A stretch of 64,000 bases of DNA, taken from assembly GCF_039614715.1 (NCBI RefSeq), contig NZ_CP154857.1:1860001-1924000 (forward strand), written 5' to 3'. The notes beneath the pieces are model-generated. The model saw only the letters and a program-made list of their open reading frames with translations, made no database searches and had not been told where the DNA came from. A program made the translations under genes and the position numbers. Source of the stretch: Microbacterium sp. AZCO (GTDB taxonomy: Bacteria > Actinomycetota > Actinomycetes > Actinomycetales > Microbacteriaceae). Shown here piece by piece: positions 25,950-34,205 of the stretch (position 1 is its first letter; each line of letters opens with the position of its first letter).

Positions 25950-27461
25950 ATGACGCGCTCGCCCCGGCCCATCTCGGCGCGCGCACGCATCCTAGGGGCG
26001 ATCCTCGCGGTGGCGTGCGTGGGCCTCGCGATCGTGGGCAGCGTCACCTTCCTCGTGCAGCGCGAGCGCGTGCTGTCCGACATCGACGACCGCCTCGAGG
26101 CGCAGATCGACGTCATGCGCACCGTCGCCGGCACAGCCGACACCTCGGAGACCGACACGACCGGCTCGGGTGACGTCGAGAAGCTGAACGCAACCCAGTA
26201 CGACAACGTGCAGGACTACCTGAAAGCCGTCGTCCGCGTGCTCGTGACGGGACGCAACGAGGCCGCCGTCGGCGTCATCGACGGTCGGCCCCGCTACATC
26301 CCCGAGACGCTGTCGGGCTTCAACATCGCCGACAACCAGGCGCTCATCGACCGCGCCGTCGCGGAGGTCGAGGAGAAGGGCGGGCCGGTCAAGGGCACGG
26401 CCGCGACCGACGACGGCTCTCTCCGCTACATCGCCATCCCCATGGAGATGCCCAACGACCCCCGGAGCGCCGTCTACATCCGCGCCGTCGACCTCGGGGC
26501 CGAGCTCGCGCCCGTCACGGCTGCGGTGACGACGTACTGGATCGCGGCCATCGCCATGGTGCTGGCGATCGGCGTCGTCGGCTGGTTCGTGGCGGGGCGG
26601 CTGCTCTCGCCGATCCGCCACATCCGCGAGACCGCCGACTCCATCACGATCACCGACCTGTCCCCGCGGCTTCCCGAGCAGGGCAACAACGACATCTCCG
26701 ACCTCACCCGCACCGTCAACTCGATGCTCGATCGCCTGGAGGGATCGGTCGACGTGCAGCGGCAGCTCCTCGACGACGTGCGCCACGAACTCAAGACGCC
26801 GATCACGATCGTGCGCGGCTACCTGGAGATGATGAACCCGAAGGACATCGTCGACGTGGAGAGCGCGCGCGACATCGGCATCGCCGAGCTCGACCGCATG
26901 ACGCGTCTCGTCGACGACATCGACCTGCTCGCGGCGGTGGAGGGCGAGCAGTTCGCGATGAGCGACGTCGACCTCGGCGCGCTCACATCGCGCGTCGGCG
27001 AACTGGTCGCGATGATCCAGGGCCACACGTGGCGGGTCCAGCAGCAGGCCTCCGGCGTCATCCAGGGCGACCAGGACCGCCTGCTGCAGGCCTGGCTGCA
27101 GCTCGCCGACAACGCCGCCAAGTACACGCCCGAGGGCTCCTCCATCGAGATCGGCAGCGCGCTCGACGACGAGGGCGCGCACCTGTGGGTGCGCGACCAC
27201 GGCCCCGGCATCCCGCCCGCGGCCCGCCACCGCATCTTCCGGCGCTTCGACCGTGCACACGGCAAGCGCACGGTCGGCGGCTCCGGACTCGGGCTCGCGA
27301 TCGTCGACGCCATCATGAAGGGCCACGGCGGTCGGTGCGTCGTCACCGACACTCCGGGCGGCGGAGCGACCTTCACCATCCACCTGCCGCTGCCGACGTC
27401 GGAGCTGCCCCAGCCCGTCCGCGCCGGTGACGTCGTGCTTCAGCGGGAGGCCTCCGGATGA
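25950..27461 (+). CDS. Two-component sensor histidine kinase
   Basis: Membrane histidine kinase of 503 residues. Two membrane segments, near residues 12-32 (LGAILAVACVGLAIVGSVTF) and 190-215, flank an extracytoplasmic sensor domain of about 150 residues. A HAMP domain follows (RLLSPIRHIRETADSITITD). The phospho-acceptor His is in DDVRHELKTPITIVRG (about residue 276). The ATPase domain has LADNAAKYTPEG (N box), WVRDHGPGIPPAARHRIFRR (G1/F box) and GGSGLGLAIVDAIMKGHGG (G2 box). Start ATG 25950 is six bases after GATAAT. It overlaps its response regulator by 4 bp (ATGA). The signal is unknown. Confidence 0.94.
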   Translation: MTRSPRPISARARILGAILAVACVGLAIVGSVTFLVQRERVLSDIDDRLEAQIDVMRTVAGTADTSETDTTGSGDVEKLNATQYDNVQDYLKAVVRVLVTGRNEAAVGVIDGRPRYIPETLSGFNIADNQALIDRAVAEVEEKGGPVKGTAATDDGSLRYIAIPMEMPNDPRSAVYIRAVDLGAELAPVTAAVTTYWIAAIAMVLAIGVVGWFVAGRLLSPIRHIRETADSITITDLSPRLPEQGNNDISDLTRTVNSMLDRLEGSVDVQRQLLDDVRHELKTPITIVRGYLEMMNPKDIVDVESARDIGIAELDRMTRLVDDIDLLAAVEGEQFAMSDVDLGALTSRVGELVAMIQGHTWRVQQQASGVIQGDQDRLLQAWLQLADNAAKYTPEGSSIEIGSALDDEGAHLWVRDHGPGIPPAARHRIFRRFDRAHGKRTVGGSGLGLAIVDAIMKGHGGRCVVTDTPGGGATFTIHLPLPTSELPQPVRAGDVVLQREASG

Positions 27462-28114
27462 CGCGCATACTCATCGTGGAGGACGAGCCCCGCATCGCCG
27501 CCTTCGTGAGTCGAGGACTCGAGGCGGCGGGGTACACCACCGCGATCTCGGACGACGGCGCCGAGGCGCTCGAGCGCGCCCTGCGCCCCGACATCGACCT
27601 CGTGCTGCTCGACGTCGGCCTGCCCTCGATGGACGGATTCGAGGTGCTCCGGGAGCTGCGCTCGCGCGGGAGCACGGTCCCCGTCATCATGCTCACCGCG
27701 CGCTCGTCGACCCGCGACACGGTGGAGGGCCTGGACGCGGGCGCCAACGACTACATGTCGAAGCCGTTCACGTTCGACGAGCTGCTCGCCCGCGTGCGAT
27801 CGCGCCTGCGCGAGAGCGCCGGTCCGCCCTCGACCTCGCTCGTCCACGGCGACGTCGTGCTCGACATCCTGGCTCGCCGCGCCACTGTCGGCGGGCGCGA
27901 GGTGGAGCTGTCGGCGCGTGAGTTCGCCCTGGCCGAGCAGTTCCTCCGCAATCCCGGCCATGTGCTCAGTCGCGAGCAGCTCCTCAGCCGCGTGTGGGGC
28001 CTGGACTTCGATCCCGGCTCGAACGTCGTCGACGTCTACGTGCGCTACCTCCGCGGCAAGCTCGGACCCCAGCACATCGTCACGGTGCGCGGCGCCGGCT
28101 ACCGCTGGGAGTGA
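27458..28114 (+). CDS. Response regulator, OmpR/PhoB family
   Basis: Cytosolic response regulator of 218 residues, partner of the overlapping kinase gene. The receiver domain is residues 1-118. Its acidic pair is in LIVEDEPRI, the phospho-acceptor Asp (about residue 48) in LVLLDVGLPSMDGFEVL, the Thr in VIMLTARSS, and the Lys in YMSKPFTFDELLAR. The winged-helix DNA-binding domain follows, with VELSAREFALAEQFLRNPGH and SNVVDVYVRYLRGKL, then VRGAGYRW at the end. Order kinase-then-regulator is less common than the reverse but is seen in Actinobacteria. A three-copy tandem repeat follows its stop. Confidence 0.95.
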   Translation: MTRILIVEDEPRIAAFVSRGLEAAGYTTAISDDGAEALERALRPDIDLVLLDVGLPSMDGFEVLRELRSRGSTVPVIMLTARSSTRDTVEGLDAGANDYMSKPFTFDELLARVRSRLRESAGPPSTSLVHGDVVLDILARRATVGGREVELSAREFALAEQFLRNPGHVLSREQLLSRVWGLDFDPGSNVVDVYVRYLRGKLGPQHIVTVRGAGYRWE

Positions 28115-28335
28115 TCCGGCCGACGCCGTCAGACGCGGGATGCCGCGGCATCCGCTCCCCTGCTCATGACGACCCGACGACCGGCAGGAGTGATCCCGCC
28201 GACTCTGTCGGGCGAGGGATGACGCGGCATCCGCTCCCCTGCTCGAGACAGCCCCGGCTATCGGGAGGAGTGATCCCGCCGACTCCGTCGGGCGAGGGAT
28301 GCCGCGGCATCCGCTCCCCTGCTCATGACGACCCC
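28111..28335. repeat. Three tandem copies of a 79-80 bp element
   Basis: Copies start at about 28111, 28190 and 28270 with a period of 79-80 bp, the first overlapping the last codon of the response regulator. Each runs GTGATCC..GCCGAC..CGTC, then a GGATGCCGCGGCATCC palindrome (GGATGACGCGGCATCC in copy 2), then CGCTCCCCTGCTC. The tail between units is less conserved. No reading frame is maintained. The palindromes could end transcription of the two-component operon. Confidence 0.8.
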
Positions 28336-28347
28336 GGGGCGAAGAGA

Positions 28348-28377
28348 AGCCCCCGGTGCTGGGGGACACCGGGGGCT
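28348..28377. terminator. Bidirectional hairpin terminator
   Basis: An 11-bp perfect stem, AGCCCCCGGTG at 28348-28358 with its complement at 28367-28377, and an eight-base G-rich loop. It lies between the convergent response regulator and the gene ending at 28414, and could serve both. Confidence 0.75.
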
Positions 28378-28413
28378 GGGAAAGGGCCGGAGCTGGGGGA
28401 CTCCAACCCTGGG

Positions 28414-29034
28414 TCAGTCGCCTCGTGGGGGCTTGGACGACTGATCTCTCTTCAATCCGGACCAGGACGAGAAGTCACTGCCGGATGTGCCACCCGCTCT
28501 CGCGGGGGTCTGTGAGGAGCTCGTGCCCGACGTCGTGGCGTCGGAGTCATCGAGCTGCCGTTGCAATTTCGCGACCCAGCGCGAGATCTGCTCGCGCGTC
28601 CAGCCGTGGTCCTCGGCCCATGCGCGCAGACGGTCCCACGAGCCGGACCGCAGCGCATCGGCGGCGATCTCCTGCTGGGAGGGAGCCGCGCTCTGCTGAG
28701 CGGAGGGCGTCTCGGGCTGCGCCGGGGCGGCCGGCTGCACCGGAGCAGGGGCCTGGGTCACGTCTTGAGGTTCGGGCGCCGGCACGACCTCGGCGGTCGA
28801 GACGGGCGCGGGGATGTCGGGGACCACGGGAACGACCGTCGCAGTCGCCGTCGGACTGGGGGTCGCCGACGGCGATGCGGCGGAGGGGGTGACGCGGACG
28901 ACGTCGACGTTCACAGCGGCGCCGGGGGCGTCGGCGAGCGCGGCGCTGTTGCTCAGCGTCACCGCGCAGGCGACAGCGACGGCGGCAGCCCCGGCGATGA
29001 ACCCGCCGGCGGCGAATCCGGCTCGTCCGTCCAC
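28414..29034 (-). CDS. Membrane-anchored Pro/Ala-rich protein with C-terminal helical domain
   Basis: A protein of about 206 residues that I do not recognise by name. It starts with a membrane segment (GFAAGGFIAGAAAVAVACAV) that may be an anchor or signal peptide, then a long Pro-, Ala-, Thr- and Ser-rich spacer (about residues 50-125) as in cell-wall-spanning proteins. The C-terminal part has a helical domain, SWDRLRAWAEDHGWTREQIS, resembling Lsr2-like or Rho-N-like helix pairs in its spacing, followed by a polar tail. GTG 29034 is chosen for GGGAG six bases upstream; 29052 and 29103 are alternatives. It may place a small binding domain at or beyond the wall. Confidence 0.65.
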   Translation of the reverse strand: MDGRAGFAAGGFIAGAAAVAVACAVTLSNSAALADAPGAAVNVDVVRVTPSAASPSATPSPTATATVVPVVPDIPAPVSTAEVVPAPEPQDVTQAPAPVQPAAPAQPETPSAQQSAAPSQQEIAADALRSGSWDRLRAWAEDHGWTREQISRWVAKLQRQLDDSDATTSGTSSSQTPARAGGTSGSDFSSWSGLKRDQSSKPPRGD

Positions 29035-29059
29035 TCGTCGCTCCCGTGTCACTGGCCCT

Positions 29060-29073
29060 GAAGGGCGCCCTTC
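29060..29073. promoter_or_regulatory. 14-bp perfect palindrome upstream of the Pro/Ala-rich gene
   Basis: GAAGGGCGCCCTTC is a perfect palindrome centred about 32 bases upstream of the chosen start at 29034. Its position suits an operator. If translation begins further upstream at 29103, the palindrome would be inside the coding region instead. Confidence 0.35.
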
Positions 29074-29185
29074 GGCACGCCGGAGTCCACCGGAGTGCCT
29101 CATCAATCGTCGCAGACGAGGGTGAGAGGACGAGGAGAGGAGGATGAGACTCTTCTCATTCTGCATGCGCCCGCATGCACGGAAA

Positions 29186-29215
29186 AGGGCCGGGATGCCG
29201 CAGCATCCCAGCCCT
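29186..29215 (-). terminator. Intrinsic terminator of the PhoH gene
   Basis: An interrupted 12-bp stem: AGGGC plus GGGATGC pairs with GCATCCC plus GCCCT, around a four-base loop at 29199-29202. On the minus strand it is followed directly by TTTTCC, so it looks like a classical intrinsic terminator 15 bases after the stop at 29230. The core again is GGGATGC/GCATCCC. Confidence 0.85.
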
Positions 29216-29229
29216 CTCACAGCCGGTGT

Positions 29230-30585
29230 TCAGGCGAGCTCGCCCGCCTCCAGGAGGTCGGTCACGAGCGCGGCGATGGCGGAGCGCTCACTGCGCACGA
29301 GAGTCACGTGCCCGAAGAGGTCGTGGCCCTTGAGCGTCTCGATGACGGAGGCCACGCCGTCGTGCCTGCCCACCCTGAGGTTGTCGCGCTGGCCGACGTC
29401 GTGGGTCAGGACGACCCGCGAGTTCTGCCCGATGCGGCTCAGCACGGTGAGCAGGACGTTGCGCTCGAGCGACTGCGCCTCGTCGACGATCACGAACGCA
29501 TCGTGCAGCGAGCGGCCGCGGATGTGGGTGAGCGGGAGCACTTCGAGGAGCCCGCGCGCGATGACCTCCTCGATGACGTTCGCCGAGACGACGGAGCCCA
29601 GCGTGTCGAAGACCGCCTGACCCCAGGGGTTCATCTTCTCCTGCTGGTCGCCGGGGAGGTACCCCAGCTCCTGCCCGCCGACCGCGAAGAGCGGGCGGAA
29701 GACGATGATCTTCTTCTGCTGCTGACGCTCGAGCACCGCCTCGAGACCCGCGCACAGGGCGAGGGCCGACTTGCCCGTGCCGGCGCGCCCGCCCAGCGAG
29801 ATGATGCCGACGTCGGGATCGAGTAGGAGGTCGATCGCGATGCGCTGCTCCGCCGACCGGCCGTGCATGCCGAACACCTCCCGGTCGCCGCGGACCAGTC
29901 GGTACGACCCGTCGCCCGTGACCCGCCCGAGGGCCGATCCGCGCTCGGAGTGGATGATGAGGCCGGTGTTGACGGGGAGACCGAGGACGTCCTCACTCGA
30001 GGCGACCTCGCTCTCGTAGAGGTCGCTGATGTCGTCGCCCGAGACGTCGAGGTCGGCGATTCCGGTCCAGCCGGAGTCGACGGCCTGCTCGGCGAGGTAC
30101 TCCTCGGCGGAGACGCCGAGCGATGCGGCCTTCACGCGCATCGGCAGGTCCTTCGAGACGACCGTGACCTCTTGGCCGTCCTGGGCGAGATGCAGGGCGA
30201 CGGCGAGGATGCGGCTGTCGTTGTCCCCCAGGCGCATGCCCGACGGCAGAACGGTGGCATCGGTGTTGTTGAGCTCGACGCGGAGCGTGCCGCCCTCGCC
30301 GACCGGGACGGGGAAGTCGAGGCGTCCGTGCTCGACGCGCAGCTCGTCGAGGTGGCGCAGCGCTTGACGCGCGAAGTACCCGATCTCGGGATCGTGCCGC
30401 TTCCCCTCGAGCTCGGTGATCACGACGACCGGGATGACGACGTTGTGCTCGGCGAAGCGGAAGAACGCCCGCGGATCGCTCAGCAGCACCGAGGTGTCCA
30501 GCACATATGTCCTGAGCACCTCCCCCAGCTCGTCGACCTCGTCGGTCGTCTCGCGGTACTGCCTGTGTGGTGCTCGTGTGGTCAC
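29230..30585 (-). CDS. PIN-PhoH protein (PhoH2-type ATPase/ribonuclease)
   Basis: A cytosolic fusion of 451 residues. The N-terminal PIN ribonuclease domain (about residues 22-150) starts [19 protein letters not shown] and has acidic residues in [13 protein letters not shown]. The C-terminal PhoH ATPase domain (about residues 245-445) has Walker A in [17 protein letters not shown] and Walker B in [18 protein letters not shown]. PhoH2 proteins of mycobacteria unwind and cut RNA; that activity here is inferred. Start is GTG 30585 with GGGAG upstream; in-frame sequence before it has no family match. A strong intrinsic terminator follows. Confidence 0.93.
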   Translation of the reverse strand: MTTRAPHRQYRETTDEVDELGEVLRTYVLDTSVLLSDPRAFFRFAEHNVVIPVVVITELEGKRHDPEIGYFARQALRHLDELRVEHGRLDFPVPVGEGGTLRVELNNTDATVLPSGMRLGDNDSRILAVALHLAQDGQEVTVVSKDLPMRVKAASLGVSAEEYLAEQAVDSGWTGIADLDVSGDDISDLYESEVASSEDVLGLPVNTGLIIHSERGSALGRVTGDGSYRLVRGDREVFGMHGRSAEQRIAIDLLLDPDVGIISLGGRAGTGKSALALCAGLEAVLERQQQKKIIVFRPLFAVGGQELGYLPGDQQEKMNPWGQAVFDTLGSVVSANVIEEVIARGLLEVLPLTHIRGRSLHDAFVIVDEAQSLERNVLLTVLSRIGQNSRVVLTHDVGQRDNLRVGRHDGVASVIETLKGHDLFGHVTLVRSERSAIAALVTDLLEAGELA

Positions 30586-30921
30586 AACCCACTCCCGCCC
30601 CGGGTTCGTCACCCGGCAGTCAGCGAGTCGACCAAAGTCACGAGTCGCGATCTTTCCGGCCGACTCGAACGGGCTCCTTGCCCGTTGGGATGAAACTACG
30701 GCGGCGATGTGACAGCGGACTGCAGACACGCTGGCCCAGGATTACGAGCGTGTGAATTTCCGGTGGACGCCGGGATGCCGCATCCGCCGCATACCCGCAC
30801 CCGCGGCATCCCCGATATCCGGCGCATCCGCCGCATCCCCGGTGTCCGGCGCATCCCCGGCATCCGCCGCATCCCCGGTATCCGGCGCATCCGCCTCAGC
30901 AGCGGTATCGGCCGGAAGCGC
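30586..30921. repeat. Intergenic region with GCATCC minisatellite
   Basis: No gene is visible in these 336 bases. From about 30769 to 30895 the sequence is built from a 9-base module ending GCATCC (such as GCCGCATCC and CCGGCATCC), with longer units ending in GTGTCC or GTATCC; about nine GCATCC words occur on the plus strand. The remainder, 30586-30768, should hold the phoH promoter; I could not fix its hexamers. Confidence 0.7.
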
Positions 30922-32043
30922 TCACCACACCCGCGCGGACGAGAACGCTGCCAGCGCATCGCCGAAGAGGCGCAGCGTGTCGGCACCGGTGCCGACGTGC
31001 GGAGCGACCCGCACGAGACCGGAGCGCACCGTGACCGTGAGGCCGTGATTGGCGAGCGACGCCGCGAGCGGGGCCACATCCTGAGGCGCGGGTGCGAGAG
31101 CGACGATGCCGGCGCGACGCCCCGCCTCGCTCGGCGTGACGACCGGGATCTCGTACCGCTCGGCGAAGTACATGACATCGCCCGACCGTGCGACGAGCTC
31201 GCTCTCGATCATGCCGACACCCACGTCGACCACGTCACGGAGTCCCGCGACGAGGCGGGCGAAGGCGAGGTGGTCGGGGGTGGCGACCGAGAAGGCCTGA
31301 GCGGAGGGCGCCGGCAGCGGAACGGCGTCGACGGGCAGATCGCCCTCCACGCCCGAGAAGCCGGACAGGACGGGGGCGATGCGCTCCAGGGCACGGTCGC
31401 CGAACCACGCGAAGCCCGTCCCCCGGCCTGCACGGAGCCACTTGTAGCCGTTGCCGCAGACCACGTCGGCTGCGGCCCAGTCGGCCTCAACGACACCGAA
31501 GCCTTGGATCGCGTCGACGATGAGAAGGCGGTCGCCGATGACGTCGCGGAGAGCCGCGAGGTCGGCGCGGTATCCGGTGCGGAAATCCACGAGGCTGACC
31601 CCGACGGCGGTGGTCTCGTCGGTCAGCGCCTCGCGCACCGCTTCGGGCGTCACGTAGCCGCCCTCCGGCTCGAGCCACTGCAGCTCGATCGAGCCGAGCG
31701 CGTCAGCGGCGCGGGATGCCGCGACGGTGAGGCTCGGGAAGTCGCCGCGCGAGATCATGAGCCCCCCGGCGAGCCCGTACACGGCCTGCATGAGGCCGTA
31801 CGTCGTCGACGGCTGGAGCGTGACCTGCTCGGCATCCGCCCCCAGCAGCTGGGCGATGAGCTCCCGCGCCTCGCGCGAGTGGTCCGCGACGAGCTCGATG
31901 CTCGACGGACGCCCCGACCCCAGCAGCTCGGCGTCGGCGTGCACCTCGGCGCGCACGCTCGGCGCCAGAGGCCCGAACGCCGCCCAATCGAGGTAGCCGG
32001 GTTCCCCGTCGAAAGAGGCGAGATAGGACTCCCAATCGGTCAC
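30922..32043 (-). CDS. Class V PLP-dependent aminotransferase
   Basis: A cytosolic fold-type I PLP enzyme of 373 residues in the class V family (cysteine desulfurase/isopenicillin epimerase-like). Motifs are LQPSTTYGLMQAVYGLAGG (phosphate-binding helix, about residue 80), VDAIQGFGVVEADW (the Asp and Gln contacting PLP, about 180) and VVCGNGYKWLRAGRGTGFAW with the Schiff-base Lys (about 204). No catalytic Cys loop typical of IscS is seen, so it is probably not a desulfurase. GTG 32043 is chosen because CAGAAT lies six bases upstream. It has no obvious functional partner nearby. Confidence 0.88.
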   Translation of the reverse strand: MTDWESYLASFDGEPGYLDWAAFGPLAPSVRAEVHADAELLGSGRPSSIELVADHSREARELIAQLLGADAEQVTLQPSTTYGLMQAVYGLAGGLMISRGDFPSLTVAASRAADALGSIELQWLEPEGGYVTPEAVREALTDETTAVGVSLVDFRTGYRADLAALRDVIGDRLLIVDAIQGFGVVEADWAAADVVCGNGYKWLRAGRGTGFAWFGDRALERIAPVLSGFSGVEGDLPVDAVPLPAPSAQAFSVATPDHLAFARLVAGLRDVVDVGVGMIESELVARSGDVMYFAERYEIPVVTPSEAGRRAGIVALAPAPQDVAPLAASLANHGLTVTVRSGLVRVAPHVGTGADTLRLFGDALAAFSSARVW

Positions 32044-32133
32044 CGCCCCATTCTGGCATGGCCGCACCGGGGTGCAGAGAGGGCTTGACGAGGCGTCCGG
32101 GCCCGGTCAGCGCGTGAAACCGGGGCCGCTCGC

Positions 32134-32913
32134 TCAGCTGCCGAAGCGACGATCCCGCGACGTGTAGTCGCGGATCGCGCGCAGGAAGTCCACTTCGCGA
32201 AGGTCGGGACCGAGCGCCTCGACGAAGTAGAACTCGCTGTGCGCCGACTGCCAGAGCAGGAAGTCGCTCAGCCGCTGCTCCCCCGAGGTGCGGATGACCA
32301 GGTCGGGATCGGGTTGACCGCCGGTGTAGAGGTGCTCGCCGATCTGCTCGGGGGTGAGGCTCTCGGCGAGGTCTTCGAGCGAGCCCCCGTCCTTCTGATG
32401 CGCGGCGATGATGCTGCGCACGGCGTCCACGATCTCGCCCCGCCCTCCGTACGCGACCGCGAGGTTGACGTGCATGCCCGTCCTGTCCTTGGTGCGCTGC
32501 TCCGCCTCGGCGAGCACGCGGGCGAGGTCGGCGGGAAGCGGATCCGCGCGCCCGACGTGCTTCACGCGCCAGTCGCGCTCGTGCGAGAGCTGATCGGCGA
32601 GCTCGGCGATGATCTGGATCAGATCCTCGAGCTCCTTCGAGTCGCGCTTGCGGAGGTTGTCGGTGGAGAGGAGGTAGAGCGAGACGACGCGGACGCCGAT
32701 GTCGTCGCACCAGCCGAGGAACTCGCGCATCTTCGCCGCGCCCGCGCGGTGTCCATGGGCGGCGGAGTCGTAGCCGAGCTGCTTGGCCCAGCGCCGATTG
32801 CCGTCGATCATCATCGCGATGTGCCGCGGCACGGTCTCGGGGGTGAGCTGTCGCCGGAGCCGGTTGATGTACAGCCGGTAGAGGGGGCCTCTTCCCTCGT
32901 TCGACGCGGTCAC
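32134..32913 (-). CDS. uppS: Isoprenyl transferase (undecaprenyl diphosphate synthase family)
   Basis: Cis-prenyltransferase of 259 residues that makes the long polyprenyl diphosphate carrier for peptidoglycan and other wall polymers. The catalytic stretch PRHIAMMIDGNRRWAKQLG (Asp near residue 34) and HGHRAGAAKMREFLGWCDD are at the N-terminus. YLLSTDNLRKRDSKEL is in the middle, and DLVIRTSGEQRLSDFLLWQS plus EFYFVEALGPDLREVDFLRA lie toward the C-terminus. Start is GTG 32913, six bases after TACGGT. It is divergent from the hemolysin III gene with 89 bp between the starts. It shares substrate IPP with IspH. Confidence 0.95.
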   Translation of the reverse strand: MTASNEGRGPLYRLYINRLRRQLTPETVPRHIAMMIDGNRRWAKQLGYDSAAHGHRAGAAKMREFLGWCDDIGVRVVSLYLLSTDNLRKRDSKELEDLIQIIAELADQLSHERDWRVKHVGRADPLPADLARVLAEAEQRTKDRTGMHVNLAVAYGGRGEIVDAVRSIIAAHQKDGGSLEDLAESLTPEQIGEHLYTGGQPDPDLVIRTSGEQRLSDFLLWQSAHSEFYFVEALGPDLREVDFLRAIRDYTSRDRRFGS

Positions 32914-32919
32914 TCGCCT

Positions 32920-32925
32920 ACCGTA
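32920..32925 (-). promoter_or_regulatory. -10 hexamer of uppS, leaderless
   Basis: TACGGT on the minus strand, six bases before the GTG start at 32913. Confidence 0.6.
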
Positions 32926-32990
32926 CCGCTCGTGCCCCGCACGCGCCGGTCGCGGCGGTGTGCGTACTGCGTAGGGAATACACAGCGCCG

Positions 32991-32996
32991 TAGGCT
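32991..32996 (+). promoter_or_regulatory. -10 hexamer of the hemolysin III gene, leaderless
   Basis: TAGGCT, six bases before the GTG start at 33003. Confidence 0.6.
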
Positions 32997-33002
32997 TCTC
33001 GC

Positions 33003-33755
33003 GTGGACCGTTCGCCCGAGAGTTCGCCGCCGCTCGACGACGGCGTGGAGATGCCGCAGCTTCCTCTGATCGAAGCCGCCGAGGCGAGCGCGCAGACCGA
33101 GCTCAAGCCGACCTGGCGCGGCTGGATCCACGCCGCCACCTTCCCCGTCGCGATCGCGGCCGGCATCGTGCTCATCGCGCTCGCCCAGGGACCCGCCGCC
33201 AAGTGGGCGTGCGCCGTCTTCATGCTCACGTCGCTGCTGCTCTTCGGCAACTCCGCCCTGTACCACCGGTTCAACTGGAAGCCGAGGACCAAGGCGATCC
33301 TGAAGCGGATCGACCACGCCAACATCCTGCTGCTGATCGCGGGGACCTACACGCCGATCGCGACCCTCGCCCTCCCGCCGCAGCAGGGCGCGCTGCTGCT
33401 GATCCTCGTGTGGAGCGGCGCACTCCTCGGCATCCTTTTCCGGGTCTTCTGGATCCACGCGCCCCGCTGGCTCTACGTCGCCCTCTATCTCCTGCTGGGG
33501 TGGGCGGCCGTCATGTACGTGGTTCCGCTGTTCCAGGCCAGCGCGGCCATGATGATCCTCGTCGCCATCGGCGGCCTGCTGTACACGGGCGGCGCGATCG
33601 TCTACGCCCTCAAGCGCCCGAACCCGTGGCCGGGGCACTTCGGCTTCCACGAGATCTTCCACGTCTGCACGGTGCTGGCGTTCCTCTGCCACTGGGCGGC
33701 GTGCGCGATCATCGCGCTGCATCCGTTCTCGCCGTCGCTCGGGCTTCCGGCCTGA
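33003..33755 (+). CDS. Hemolysin III family (PAQR-type) membrane protein
   Basis: A seven-helix membrane protein of 250 residues in the hemolysin III/YqfA (TrhA) family, related to PAQR receptors. Family residues are in FGNSALYHRFNWKP (Ser-x3-His, about residues 81-94), RIDHANILLLIAGTYTPIA (Asp-His, about 104-122) and, near the C-terminus, HFGFHEIFHVCTVLAFLCHW, which together form the predicted metal site. In E. coli the homologue affects membrane energetics and fatty-acid homeostasis; hemolysis is a naming legacy. The start GTG 33003 is leaderless by pattern. A perfect palindrome follows its stop. Confidence 0.9.
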   Translation: MDRSPESSPPLDDGVEMPQLPLIEAAEASAQTELKPTWRGWIHAATFPVAIAAGIVLIALAQGPAAKWACAVFMLTSLLLFGNSALYHRFNWKPRTKAILKRIDHANILLLIAGTYTPIATLALPPQQGALLLILVWSGALLGILFRVFWIHAPRWLYVALYLLLGWAAVMYVVPLFQASAAMMILVAIGGLLYTGGAIVYALKRPNPWPGHFGFHEIFHVCTVLAFLCHWAACAIIALHPFSPSLGLPA

Positions 33756-33842
33756 CGACGACAGGATGCCGCAGGCCCCGGCATCCGCTGGCCATCGCTA
33801 CCGGCCCGACGACGACAGGATGCCCGGGCCCGGGCATCCGCT
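33754..33842. repeat. Two direct copies of a GACGACGACAGGATGCC element
   Basis: Copy 1 (33754-33789) and copy 2 (33808-33842) both begin GACGACGACAGGATGCC and end GGCATCCGCT. Copy 1 has GCAGGCCCC in the middle; copy 2 has a perfect palindrome. The first copy overlaps the stop of the hemolysin III gene and the second reaches the stop of the convergent gene at 33841. Confidence 0.7.
33818..33839. terminator. 22-bp perfect palindrome, likely bidirectional terminator
   Basis: GGATGCCCGGG (33818-33828) is followed by its exact complement (33829-33839). It lies between two convergent genes, hemolysin III and the gene ending at 33841, where it can stop transcription from both sides. A hairpin would need a few central bases unpaired. 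Confidence 0.65.
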
Positions 33843-34140
33843 ACGCCTTGGGGTCGATGTCCTCGGCGTCCGTCTCGGTCGCCTCGGCGGCCCGTTCGCC
33901 CTGCCGCGCCGCCGCCTCTTCCGCATCCAGCTCCTCGTCGACCTCGGAGCGGATGCGCGCGCGGCGGATGCGGCGCATCATGTCCCACACCAGGACGATG
34001 ACGACGAGCGCCAGGAAGGCGATCACGACGAAACCCCAGGGGCCGGGCGTCACCAGGTCGGGGTCGACCGCCGGCGTCGGGGTGGGCGTGGGGGTCGCGG
34101 TCGAGGCCGCACTCAGGAGTGCGGCGAACGCTGCGTGCAT
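33841..34140 (-). CDS. Small single-pass membrane protein, unknown function
   Basis: A 99-residue protein: a Pro-Thr run near the N-terminus (TPTPTPTPAVDPD), one strong membrane segment (about residues 35-53, GFVVIAFLALVVIVLVWDM) and a charged tail, first basic (RRIRRARIRSEV) then acidic (EELDAEEAA, TDAEDIDP). The basic stretch after the helix places the tail in the cytoplasm. I do not recognise a named family. It is divergent from the DUF4307 gene, with 65 bp between starts, a neighbourhood commonly seen in this order; a functional link is only suggested. Confidence 0.75.
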   Translation of the reverse strand: MHAAFAALLSAASTATPTPTPTPAVDPDLVTPGPWGFVVIAFLALVVIVLVWDMMRRIRRARIRSEVDEELDAEEAAARQGERAAEATETDAEDIDPKA

Positions 34141-34205
34141 CGGGTCCTCGTTCCGCGGAGCGCTTAGCCTGGAGTCTCCAGCCTAATTCGCCCGACGGGA
34201 CCACC

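Noticed and set aside
28111..28335. The tandem array as a small CRISPR
   Set aside because: Units are about 80 bp and continuous, without regular short repeats and unique spacers, and no cas gene is present.
30769..30895. The GCATCC minisatellite as coding sequence or as a C-terminal extension of the aminotransferase
   Set aside because: The aminotransferase frame stops at 30922 before the array, and translations of the array are short Arg/Ile or Asp/Ala repeats without start signals.
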